DNA from: Intestinimonas butyriciproducens
Lineage (GTDB): Bacteria > Bacillota > Clostridia > Oscillospirales > Butyricicoccaceae
Reading direction: 5' to 3'
Length of the DNA: 64,000 nucleotides
NCBI RefSeq assembly: GCF_016901775.1
Contig: NZ_JACJKW010000010.1
Coordinates: 1 to 64,000 of the forward strand
In this document: positions 32,238-41,000 of the stretch, piece after piece
Numbering within the stretch: position 1 is the stretch's first letter
Layout of the letters: each line of letters starts with the position of its first letter
The notes under the pieces: model-generated
Seen by the model: only the letters and a program-made list of their open reading frames with translations
Database searches by the model: none
What the model was told of the DNA's origin: nothing
Position numbers and translations under genes: made by a program

Positions 32238-32690
32238 TTGATCCGCGAGATGACAGCCCGGGATGAAAAACGGTATTTGGACATGGGCCAGGAGTTTTAC
32301 AGCAGCAATGCTGTACTGCATCCCATTCCCAGGGAGATTTACCACAAGAATTTTCAGGAGATGCTTCAGGGCAGCCCCTACATCAAAGGGTATATCATCG
32401 AAAAAGATGGCCAGACAGCAGGATATATGATTCTGTCTTTCACCTATTCTTCGGAAGTGGGGGGCATGGTGGTGCTCATTGAAGAGCTGTTTCTCCATGA
32501 AAACTTCCGTGGATGTGGTCTGGGCACCGAAGCGCTGGATTTTGTTCGGAAACAATTTCCCCATGCGGCCCGGTTCCGTTTGGAAGTGACGCCGGATAAC
32601 GGCGGGGCGGCCCGGCTTTATGCCCGTAAGGGTTTTGAGCCACTGGACTACCGTCAGATGGTGATCGACCCGCCGGCAGAAAGCCGATAA
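32238..32690 (+). CDS. GNAT-family N-acetyltransferase
   Basis: A 150-residue GNAT enzyme. The acetyl-CoA-binding stretch is ENFRGCGLGTEALDFV (R-G-x-G-x-G/A), followed by TPDNGGAARLYARKGF. The best start is the TTG at 32238, 4-5 bases after AAGGAGAGG; an ATG at 32214 has no ribosome site and lies within the promoter-proximal leader. Substrate unknown. A short terminator separates it from the second MATE gene. Confidence 0.82.
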   Translation: MIREMTARDEKRYLDMGQEFYSSNAVLHPIPREIYHKNFQEMLQGSPYIKGYIIEKDGQTAGYMILSFTYSSEVGGMVVLIEELFLHENFRGCGLGTEALDFVRKQFPHAARFRLEVTPDNGGAARLYARKGFEPLDYRQMVIDPPAESR

Positions 32691-32696
32691 GGCACA

Positions 32697-32723
32697 AAAG
32701 CCGCCCTGGTGGGGCGGCTTTTT
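32697..32723 (+). terminator. Intrinsic terminator
   Basis: AAAAGCCGCCC-TGGTG-GGGCGGCTTTTT. Confidence 0.88.
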
Positions 32724-32768
32724 CTAAAACAGAAAAGTGTGGGAAAAAGAGAAAGGAGAGGATGTGCG

Positions 32769-34136
32769 TTGACAGGGGAAGTGAAGAAAAAAAGGGTGGC
32801 CACCGATATGACCCAGGGCAACCCGGCCAAACTCATCTGTCTGTTTGCCTTGCCGCTGCTGTTTGGAAATGTGCTTCAGCAGCTTTATAATATGGTGGAC
32901 AGCATTGTGGTGGGCAACTTTGTGGGAGATGCCGCCTTGGCCGCCGTGGGAACCGGCTTTCCGGTGATTTTTATGCTGGTGTCGTTGTTTATGGGCTTGG
33001 GCACCGGCGCCACCGTTATGATCTCTCAGTTTTATGGGGCGGGAGACAAAGAAAGCCTGCGTAAAACCGTGGCCACCATCTACAATGCCATTTTGGTGGG
33101 AGCGGTGCCGCTGACCATTGTGGGAATTTTGCTGGCAGGGCCGCTGCTGCGCATGATGAATGTGCCGGAAGATGCCTATGACATGGCCCACACCTATGTG
33201 ATGGTGGTCTTTGCCGGAGTTGTGGGCAATTTGGGATACAATGTGAATGCCGGCATTTTGCAGGGACTGGGCAACAGCCGTACCACGCTGCTGTTTTTGT
33301 CCATTGCCTGTGTGATCAACATCGTACTGGATCTGGTGTTTGTCATTGTGTTCTCCTGGGGGGTAATGGGTGTGGCCCTTGCCACCATTATTGCCCAGTT
33401 CTGTTCCTGGTTGTTTGGAATTTTTTATATCAACAAGCATTACAAGGAGATACGGATCCGCCCGTTCCACTGGGATTTTGACCGGCATCTTTTTGGGAGA
33501 GCCATGAAGCTGGGCATTCCCTCCGGCATTCAGCAGGCGCTGTTTTCCGTGGGGATCATGGTGCTGCAAACACTGATCAACCGCTATGATACCGCATTTA
33601 TCGCCGGATTCCAGGGGGCCAACAAACTGGATACCTTTGGATTTATGCCGGTGCAGAGCTTTGCCATTGCTGTGACTACCTATGTGGGACAGAATATCGG
33701 GGCCGGCAAGATGGAACGGGTCAACCGGGGTATGTGGTATACTGTGGCCATGTCCTGTGCGGTCAATGCGGTGGTGGCCATTTTCCTGGTGCCTCTGGGG
33801 CCGGTGTGCATGCGGCTGTTTTCCCAGGATGCTCAGGTGATTTTGGCAGGCTGCGCCTATCTGAACCGGATCATGCCTTTTTATGTGGTGTTTTCCTTTA
33901 TGTTCATTCTGAATGCAGTGATGCGGGGAGCCGGTGAGACCATTGTGCCCATGATCTCTACCCTGATCTCTCTGTGGCTGGTGCGTATTCCGGCTGCGTA
34001 TTTCCTGGCGGATCACTTTGGCCGGGACAACCTGTTCTATTGTTATGTAGTGGGTTGGCTGGTGGGTATGGTCGTATCCGGCCTTTACTATTTGTCTGGA
34101 AGGTGGAAGAACAAATCCATTGTGGCGCGCACATAA
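32769..34136 (+). CDS. MATE-family efflux transporter (second of three)
   Basis: A 455-residue MatE transporter with about twelve helices. MTQGNPAKLICLFALPLLFGNV and NMVDSIVVGNFVGD match the family start. The best start is TTG 32769, 8 bases after AGGAGAG; the 20-codon extension upstream runs through the preceding terminator. Related to but clearly distinct from the genes at 29846 and 54043, so not a recent duplicate. Confidence 0.92.
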   Translation: MTGEVKKKRVATDMTQGNPAKLICLFALPLLFGNVLQQLYNMVDSIVVGNFVGDAALAAVGTGFPVIFMLVSLFMGLGTGATVMISQFYGAGDKESLRKTVATIYNAILVGAVPLTIVGILLAGPLLRMMNVPEDAYDMAHTYVMVVFAGVVGNLGYNVNAGILQGLGNSRTTLLFLSIACVINIVLDLVFVIVFSWGVMGVALATIIAQFCSWLFGIFYINKHYKEIRIRPFHWDFDRHLFGRAMKLGIPSGIQQALFSVGIMVLQTLINRYDTAFIAGFQGANKLDTFGFMPVQSFAIAVTTYVGQNIGAGKMERVNRGMWYTVAMSCAVNAVVAIFLVPLGPVCMRLFSQDAQVILAGCAYLNRIMPFYVVFSFMFILNAVMRGAGETIVPMISTLISLWLVRIPAAYFLADHFGRDNLFYCYVVGWLVGMVVSGLYYLSGRWKNKSIVART

Positions 34137-34279
34137 ATCAAGGAAAACCACTTCACAGGCTGTCTTTTCGGGGAAAATTGCTCATTTCTTTTTGAGAGAG
34201 ACTGTGGTATACTGAATATATATGTCCTCTCTGGGAGGAGCGTTTGAAAACAACGGACAGATCCTTAAGGAGTGTAAGA

Positions 34280-35398
34280 ATGTCTCAGAAAAAGAAAAAG
34301 AACCCCGCCGGTCAGCCCGCATTGCCAAAGAAGAAAAAATGGCTTCGGGTGCTGGTGATCGTATTGGTGTCTCTGGCGGTATGGAGCGGCGCCTGTTATT
34401 TTTGCTATGCCTATGGCATGAGCCAGGAGAAAAGCCGCCTGGCGGAGATGCTGGATCCCGATCTGGCCGAGCAGGCCGACAGTCTGAAGTGGGTCACGGC
34501 TGTGGATGAGCCCATGACCGATGAGCAGCTGAAAGAACGGACCAAGCTGATTTTGGGAAATATCGAGTTTCAGGTGAAGTGTTTTGGCCGTAAGACCAAC
34601 GCAGACGGCACACCTTTTCTGGATGCCAATGGAGAGCAGACCCATATCACCTATGAAAGCGCATTGGAGCAGGGGCTTTTCCAGGAACCCGATGTGGCCG
34701 ATATGGATGTGTATACCACCAGTGATCCGGAGCGCGGCTGGGATCTGCGGGTGGTGGAGACCCCCATGGGCAATGTGACCTACCGCAGCAAGGATGAGAG
34801 CGTCACCCGGGTCAGCCGGTTCTATACTGCCGATTCGGAAGCCAATGCTCCCATCGAAACGGCAACAGAAGCAGTGGAGCGGGCCAATGCCTACTATCAG
34901 TGGGGCCTGCCTTTCCCCACCGGTTATGAGATGAGCAGCGTCACAGAGGAAGAGGGCCAGTGGGTGGTCACCTATCAGCGGGTGGCCCGGCTGAAGAATC
35001 TGCCTAAACTGCGTTCCCAGGGCCAGACGGTGCAGGTGGTCATTTCTGCAGAAGATGGAGAGATGGTCTCTGCCGATTGTCTGGACTTGATGCTCATCCA
35101 GGTGGGAAGCGATCAAACTCCCATTTCTCAGGAAGAAGCGGTGAAGACCGCGGAAGAAAGCCTTGCAGAGGGCGGCATTTCCGGTACGGTGTTCCAGGCG
35201 GCCGACTACGCCATTGTGGAGCCCAACTTCATCTTTACTCCCAAAGAAGGCGGTTACACCTACGATCCGGAGACCCATTTGACCCGGGCCGTGTGGAGTG
35301 TGATCTTTCTCCATGAAGATGAAACACCAGGGAGCTATGAGGTGTATATCGATGCCTATACCGGCCAGCCTTTGGGTGGCCTGATCCACGAAGAATAA
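34280..35398 (+). CDS. Membrane-anchored extracellular protein with PepSY-like C-terminus
   Basis: A 372-residue protein with a lysine-rich N-terminus (KKKKNPAGQPALPKKKKW), one membrane helix (about 24-45) and a long extracellular part. The end, AVWSVIFLHEDETPGSYEVYIDAYTGQPLG (about 340-369), resembles the PepSY/YpeB-type fold seen in secreted Firmicute proteins, and ISQEEAVKTAEESLAEGG upstream fits the same domain. AAGGAG lies 9 bases before ATG 34280. No firm family; it may act in envelope protein folding or peptidase control. Confidence 0.68.
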   Translation: MSQKKKKNPAGQPALPKKKKWLRVLVIVLVSLAVWSGACYFCYAYGMSQEKSRLAEMLDPDLAEQADSLKWVTAVDEPMTDEQLKERTKLILGNIEFQVKCFGRKTNADGTPFLDANGEQTHITYESALEQGLFQEPDVADMDVYTTSDPERGWDLRVVETPMGNVTYRSKDESVTRVSRFYTADSEANAPIETATEAVERANAYYQWGLPFPTGYEMSSVTEEEGQWVVTYQRVARLKNLPKLRSQGQTVQVVISAEDGEMVSADCLDLMLIQVGSDQTPISQEEAVKTAEESLAEGGISGTVFQAADYAIVEPNFIFTPKEGGYTYDPETHLTRAVWSVIFLHEDETPGSYEVYIDAYTGQPLGGLIHEE

Positions 35399-35415
35399 TC
35401 AAAGCGTATTGTCAA

Positions 35416-35446
35416 GAAAACCGCCGGGTTTCCCGGCGGTTTTTTC
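35416..35446 (+). terminator. Intrinsic terminator
   Basis: AAAACCGCCGGG-TT-TCCCGGCGGTTTTTT. Confidence 0.92.
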
Positions 35447-35529
35447 TATGGGGGGATGCTTCTGTCCCGCTCCCAAGCAGTTGGATGAACCAGGGCAAAG
35501 AAATGCTTTGGAGGTGGGTTGGACCTTTG

Positions 35530-35558
35530 TTGACAGCAGTTTATTCCGGGTGTATCCT
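35530..35558 (+). promoter_or_regulatory. Promoter of the flavoprotein-FrhB pair
   Basis: TTGACA (35530-35535), 17 bases, TATCCT (35553-35558). Confidence 0.72.
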
Positions 35559-35590
35559 AAAATCAAACAAAGGAAAGGATGGAAGTGGAT

Positions 35591-36118
35591 ATGAACATTT
35601 TGATCGTCAGCGGAAGCCCGCGCAGAGGGGGCAATACCGATATCATGGCAGAGACTTTCCGGGAGGAAGCGGCGAAAAATGGCCATCAGGCGGAGCTGAT
35701 CAGCCTGAGCGGAAAGAAGATCGCCCCTTGCCTGGGATGTCAGTATTGCTTCAGTCACGATGGACAGTGCGTCCAGAAAGACGACATGGCCCAGCTGCTG
35801 GAGATGGTGGATAAAGCCGACCTGCTGGTGCTGGCTTCTCCTATTTATTGGTTCGATGTGAGTGCCCAGCTGAAATGCTTTATCGACCGGCTGTATGCCC
35901 GGGGCAAAAAGGGCTTCCATCACAATCAGGCGGCATTGCTGCTGGATTCTGCTTCTCCTGGGGTATACGATGCAGCCATCAGTCAGTATAAAGCCATCTG
36001 TGCCTATTTGAAATGGGAGGACAAGGGTATTATCACCATCCCTGGTATGAAGCAGAAGGGAGATATGGCCCAAAACGCCGATCTGGAGAAGGTACGCCAG
36101 CTGGCCAGGGGTTTGTAA
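35591..36118 (+). CDS. Iron-sulfur flavoprotein / NADPH-dependent FMN reductase family
   Basis: A 175-residue flavodoxin-like protein. The FMN phosphate loop is SGSPRRGGNT (7-16). A compact cysteine set C-x2-C-x2-C-x6-C (CLGCQYCFSHDGQC, about 47-60) matches the 4Fe-4S pattern of Isf-type flavoproteins, and ASPIYWFDVSAQLKCFIDR is the second FMN-binding stretch. It would carry electrons between ferredoxin-like partners. It sits 3 bases upstream of an FrhB-like iron-sulfur protein in one operon, which supports a redox role. Confidence 0.88.
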   Translation: MNILIVSGSPRRGGNTDIMAETFREEAAKNGHQAELISLSGKKIAPCLGCQYCFSHDGQCVQKDDMAQLLEMVDKADLLVLASPIYWFDVSAQLKCFIDRLYARGKKGFHHNQAALLLDSASPGVYDAAISQYKAICAYLKWEDKGIITIPGMKQKGDMAQNADLEKVRQLARGL

Positions 36119-36121
36119 AGA

Positions 36122-37234
36122 ATGGACCAGGTCTACAAAGAAAAAGCTCTGTGCTGCGGATGCGGTGCCTGTAAGGACGCCTGTCCCTATGGGGCCATTG
36201 GGATGGAGCCCGATGAGGAAGGGTTCCTTTATCCGGTGATCCGGGAAGATCTGTGCCGGGACTGTGGCCTGTGTCAGAAGATCTGCCCTTTTTCTCAGGG
36301 AAAGGGTGTGGGATCAGAGCCGGCTTTCTATCTGGCCAAGCACAAGGATGCCCGGGTGCTGTCCCTTTCTACCTCCGGCGGGGCATTTACCGCTTTGTCG
36401 GACGCCATGCTCCGCCGGGGCGGAGTGGTCTATGGAGCGGTGCTGGATGAAAACCTTCAGGTGTGCCACACCCGGGCCGCGACCCCGGAAGAGCGGGACC
36501 CTATGCGGGTATCCAAATATGTGCAAAGCCGTTTGGGGGATACCTTTTCCCGGATCAAGGCCGATTTGCTGGAGGGACGCCCGGTGCTCTTCACCGGCAC
36601 GCCCTGTCAGAATGCCGGCCTGCGGGCCAGCCTGGGGGCGTTGGGGGAAAAGGAAGAACTGGTGTGCTGCGATGTGATCTGCTACGGCATCCCCAGTCCC
36701 GGAGCCTGGGAAGCCTATAAAAAGCTGCTGGAGCAGGAACGGGGCGGAAAGCTGGAATGGGTCTCCTTCCGTTCCAAAGCCTTGGGATGGAGCCGGGTGG
36801 GAAGCAATAAGATTTTCCAGTACCAGACCAGTGCTATGCCGGTGCGGGGGGAGGACCCTCGGTTTTATCAGATGTTTTTTGAGAACCGGTCGATCATTCG
36901 TCCTAGCTGTGGAAACTGTCCCTATCCTCAGCCGTATCGGTGCACTGATGTGACCATTGCCGATTACTGGGGAATCGAAAAATTTGATCCCCGGGCTTAT
37001 GATAGCCGGGGCGTCAGTCTGATTCTGGTCTCTACCCCCAAAGGAGGGCGGCTGCTGCAAGAATGCGCCGGAGACCTGATGCTGGAACAAAGGCCCGGAG
37101 AAGAGGCTTTGTCCCAGCAAGGCCGCTTGCAAGGGCCGGTACAGCTGCCGGAAAACCGCCAGGAATTTTGGCGTATCCTGGAGGAAGAAGGGCTGGAAAA
37201 GGCTCTTTTCTGGGCCTTTCCAGAGGAAAAGTAA
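36122..37234 (+). CDS. Coenzyme F420 hydrogenase/dehydrogenase beta-subunit (FrhB)-like iron-sulfur protein
   Basis: A 370-residue protein with two N-terminal 4Fe-4S motifs (CCGCGACKDACP, about 11-22, and CRDCGLCQKICP, about 44-55) and an FrhB N- and C-terminal domain pair (STSGGAFTALSDAML; GTPCQNAGLRA; CGNCPYPQPYRCTDVTIADYWG). In bacteria such proteins often occur near polysaccharide genes as oxidoreductases rather than F420 enzymes; no F420 genes are seen here. The partner is the flavoprotein 3 bases upstream. Precise reaction unknown. Confidence 0.87.
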   Translation: MDQVYKEKALCCGCGACKDACPYGAIGMEPDEEGFLYPVIREDLCRDCGLCQKICPFSQGKGVGSEPAFYLAKHKDARVLSLSTSGGAFTALSDAMLRRGGVVYGAVLDENLQVCHTRAATPEERDPMRVSKYVQSRLGDTFSRIKADLLEGRPVLFTGTPCQNAGLRASLGALGEKEELVCCDVICYGIPSPGAWEAYKKLLEQERGGKLEWVSFRSKALGWSRVGSNKIFQYQTSAMPVRGEDPRFYQMFFENRSIIRPSCGNCPYPQPYRCTDVTIADYWGIEKFDPRAYDSRGVSLILVSTPKGGRLLQECAGDLMLEQRPGEEALSQQGRLQGPVQLPENRQEFWRILEEEGLEKALFWAFPEEK

Positions 37235-37247
37235 ACAGGGGAAAAAG

Positions 37248-37277
37248 AAAAGCCGCAGGATATTTCCTGCGGCTTTT
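37248..37277. terminator. Bidirectional terminator between the FrhB-like gene and nadE
   Basis: AAAAGCCGCAGGA-TATT-TCCTGCGGCTTTT. Confidence 0.85.
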
Positions 37278-37288
37278 GTGCTGCTTTT

Positions 37289-38020
37289 TTAATTTTCGGT
37301 GTAGATCAGGGGCATACGCCGTTTGTGCTCGGTGACCCGGTGGGCCCTCTGGATGATCTGATCGTGATCGTTGCCGCAGGAGCCGGTGGCCATATAGGAC
37401 TCGATTTCCCCATAGGTGACGCCCATCTCGTCCTCATCGGTCTGGCCTTCAAAAAGACCGGCCGAAGGGGCTTTTTTGATGATGTTTTCCGGAGCTTTCA
37501 GATAGGCCAGAAATTCGTAAATTTCAGTGACTGTCAGGTCGGAAATGGGGTTGAAGTCGCAGGCGCCGTCACCCCATTTGGTGAAGTAGCCCATATAGCG
37601 TTCGCATTTGTTGCCGGTGCCCGCCACCAAAGCGCCGCGGCTCTGGGCGATGGCATACAAAGTGGTCATCCGCAAACGGGGGGCAATGTTGCCCACAGAA
37701 GGCTGGGTCAACTGTTCCACGCCCTGGATCTGTTCCAGAAGGGTCTGGCGCACCTGGGTCAGATCCACAGTCACAGTTTCGATCTGGAACTGTTTGGCAA
37801 CCGCCAGGGCATCTTCCATATCTTCGCCGAAGTTCCGGGAAGAGTGACAGGGCATGGCTACACCCAGCGTATTTTCGCAGGCCAGCTTGCACAGAATGCC
37901 CACCAGGGCGCTGTCCTTACCGCCGCTGTTGCCATAGACGATACCCTGGCAATGGGCATCTTTCAGGGCAAATTGGATAAAGGCCACTCGCTTTTTTAGT
38001 TCTTGTGCGTAATCTCTCAT
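37289..38020 (-). CDS. nadE: NH3-dependent NAD+ synthetase
   Basis: A 243-residue ATP pyrophosphatase that converts nicotinate adenine dinucleotide to NAD+ with ammonia. The P-loop is SGGKDS (32-37), followed by LRMTTLYAIAQSRGALVAGTGNKCERYMGYFTKWGDGACDFNPISDL in the family's conserved core. No glutaminase domain is present, so ammonia is the likely nitrogen donor. ATG 38020 has AAGGACGGAG before it; a longer reading frame overlaps the intergenic hairpin. Last gene of the purF-carA-carB unit, behind a hairpin that may lower its expression. Confidence 0.92.
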   Translation of the reverse strand: MRDYAQELKKRVAFIQFALKDAHCQGIVYGNSGGKDSALVGILCKLACENTLGVAMPCHSSRNFGEDMEDALAVAKQFQIETVTVDLTQVRQTLLEQIQGVEQLTQPSVGNIAPRLRMTTLYAIAQSRGALVAGTGNKCERYMGYFTKWGDGACDFNPISDLTVTEIYEFLAYLKAPENIIKKAPSAGLFEGQTDEDEMGVTYGEIESYMATGSCGNDHDQIIQRAHRVTEHKRRMPLIYTEN

Positions 38021-38041
38021 GTGACTCCGTCCTTTTTCAAA

Positions 38042-38069
38042 GCCTACTCCGGCCGCAGCCGGAGTAGGC
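38042..38069 (-). promoter_or_regulatory. Intercistronic hairpin between carB-dapF and nadE
   Basis: Perfect 12-bp stem GCCTACTCCGGC / GCCGGAGTAGGC with a 4-base loop, followed on the minus strand by TTTGAAAAA. Likely a weak terminator or a processing site. Confidence 0.6.
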
Positions 38070-38078
38070 CGCTTTCTA

Positions 38079-41000
38079 TCAGATCTCAATGACTCCTTCA
38101 AAGACCTTCTGGACATTACCGGTCATAAACACCGCCTGAGGGGTGTAGCGGATCATCAGCTCACCGCCCAGCAGTTTGACATTGATGTCCTTGTTTTCCA
38201 GGCAATGGCCCCGCAGCACGCTGGCTACCGCAGCAGCGCAGGCGCCGGTACCGCAGGAGAAGGTTTCACCGCTGCCCCGTTCCCACACCCGCATCTGGAT
38301 GGTGGTGCGGTCCAGCACACGGACAAACTCGGTGTTGACACCCTGGGGGAAGAGGGGGTGGTGCTCAAAGAGCGGGCCGATCTCCGAGAGAGGGAGATTG
38401 TCCAGGTTGTCGCAGAAGACCACGCAGTGGGGATTGCCCATGGAAAGACAGGTCACTTCATATTCCTTGTCACCCACGGTGATGGTGCGGCCCACAGCGT
38501 CTGCGCCGGGCAGATTCACCGGAATCTGATCCGGGTTCAGAATGGCCTTGCCCATGTCCACCGTCACAGAAGCCACCGAGCCGCTTTGCACATACAGATG
38601 CAGGCTGCGGATGCCGCTGAGGGTTTCAATGGTCATATCCTGCTTTTGGACAATGCCCTGCTCATACAGGTATTTGCCCACACAGCGGATGGCGTTGCCG
38701 CACATTTTTCCCTCGCTGCCGTCCAGGTTGAACATGCGCATCCGGGCATCGGCTTTCTGAGAGGGGCAGATGAGCACCACGCCGTCGCCGCCAATGCCGA
38801 AATGCCGGTCGGAAAGGAGCACGGCCAGGCTTTCCGGACTTTCCACATGCTGGTCAAAGCAGTTGAAATAGATATAGTCATTGCCGGCTCCCTGCATCTT
38901 GGTGAAGCGGAGGGAGACACGCTCCTTGCGCATATGGTTCAGATCCACAAGGCCGGTGCTGTGCTGGCTGTAACGGCTGCGCAGACTGTCGGCCAGGGCA
39001 GAAGCAGTGTCCATGGAAGTCAGGCAGGGAATACCCAGTTCCACAGCCTTCCGGCGGATCTTCACGCTGTCCAGCCAGGGCAGGCGGCCCTTGGAGGAGG
39101 TAGAGAGGATATAGCTGATCCGGCCGCTTTCCAGCAGTGTGGCAGTGTTTTCATCGGACTCGTGGATTTTGCTGACCACATGAGCGGAGAGACCGGCCTC
39201 TTCCAGCACCCGGGCAGTACCCTGGGTGGCATAGAGCTCAAAGCCCAGGGAAGCAAACTTCCGGGCCAGGGCGGCCACTTCGTGCTTGTCGGTGTCGCAC
39301 ACGGTCAGCAGCACGCCGCCGGTGCGCTCCATCCGGTATCCGGCACCGATCAGGCCTTTGTACAGAGCCTCTTCCAGAGTCTTGCCAATGCCCAGCACTT
39401 CGCCGGTGGATTTCATTTCCGGCCCCAGCTGTACATCCACATCGGTGAGTTTTTCAAAGCTGAATACCGGAACCTTCACTGCCACATAGGGGGGCGGGGG
39501 ATACAGGCCTGTGCCGTAGCCCATGTCGCCGAGTTTCTCACCCAGCATGGCCCGGGTAGCCAGGTCCACCATGGGAACACCGGTGACTTTGCTGATATAG
39601 GGGATGGTGCGGGAGGAACGGGGATTGACCTCGATGACATAGATCTCCCCTTCATGGATCAGATACTGGATGTTCACCAGTCCCCGTGTATTCATGGACA
39701 GGGCCAGATCCCGGGTATAGGAGATGATCTTTTCCACCTGCAGGCCATTCAGGTTCCAGGCCGGATAGACGGCAATGGAGTCGCCGGAGTGCACGCCGGC
39801 CCGTTCCACATGCTCCATGATACCGGGGATGAGTACATCTTCTCCATCGCAGATGGCATCCACTTCCAGCTCAATGCCCATGAGATATTTGTCAATGAGC
39901 ACCGGGTTTTCGATTTTGTGAGACAGGATGATTCCCATGTATTCTTCGATATCATCGTCGCTGAAAGCAATGATCATATTCTGTCCGCCCAACACATAGG
40001 AGGGACGCATGAGCACCGGATAGCCCAGGCTGCGGGCAGCGTCCAACGCTTCTTCCTTGGTCATCACCGTCAGGCCCTTGGGACGGCTGATGTGGAGTTT
40101 TTCCAGCAGGGCGTCGAACCGCTCCCGGTCTTCCGCCATGTCGATGCTGTCTGCCGGAGTGCCCAGGATGCGCACGCCCTGGCTCTCCAGGAAGTTGGTC
40201 AGCTTGATGGCGGTCTGGCCGCCGAAGGCTACTACCACGCCCACCGGTTTTTCGGTTTCGATGATGTTCATCACATCTTCCGGGGTGAGAGGCTCAAAAT
40301 ACAGCCGGTCACCGGTGTCAAAGTCGGTGGACACCGTTTCCGGGTTGTTGTTGACGATGACCACATCATAGCCGGCTTTTTTTAGCGAGCGGACACAGTG
40401 AACCGAAGCGTAGTCAAACTCGATGCCCTGACCGATGCGGATGGGGCCCGAGCCAAAGACGATCACCGTCTCTTTGCCGCTCTGGTGCTCTGCGATAAAC
40501 TCGGCCGCCTCGTTTTCTTCATCGTAGCAGGAGTAGAAATAAGGGGTTTCGGCATCAAACTCAGCGCCGCAGGTGTCTACCATCTTGAAGGAAGCGGACA
40601 GATGACAGGGCAGTTTGGAGCCGGAAATGCTCTCCAGCACTTTGTCCGGGAAGCCCAGGCGCTTGCCTTCCCGGTACTGTTCTTCGGTGAGGGAAACACC
40701 GCAGATGGCGTTTTCATACCGGGCGATGTTCTGGAGTTTATGCAAAAACCACAGGTCGATCTTGGTGATGTCGTGGATCTCCTGGGGGGAGAAGTCCCGC
40801 TTCAAGGCTTCATAAATGACAAACAGACGCTCGTCGTCGCACACGCTGATCTGGGCCCGCAGCTCGTCATCGGTGAGCTTTTGCAGCTTGGGCAGGGTCA
40901 GGCTGGAAAGGCCGATCTCTGCACCCCGCACCGCCTTGTGGATGGCGCTTTCGAAATTCTGGGCAATGGCCATCACTTCGCCGGTGGCTTTCATCTGGGT

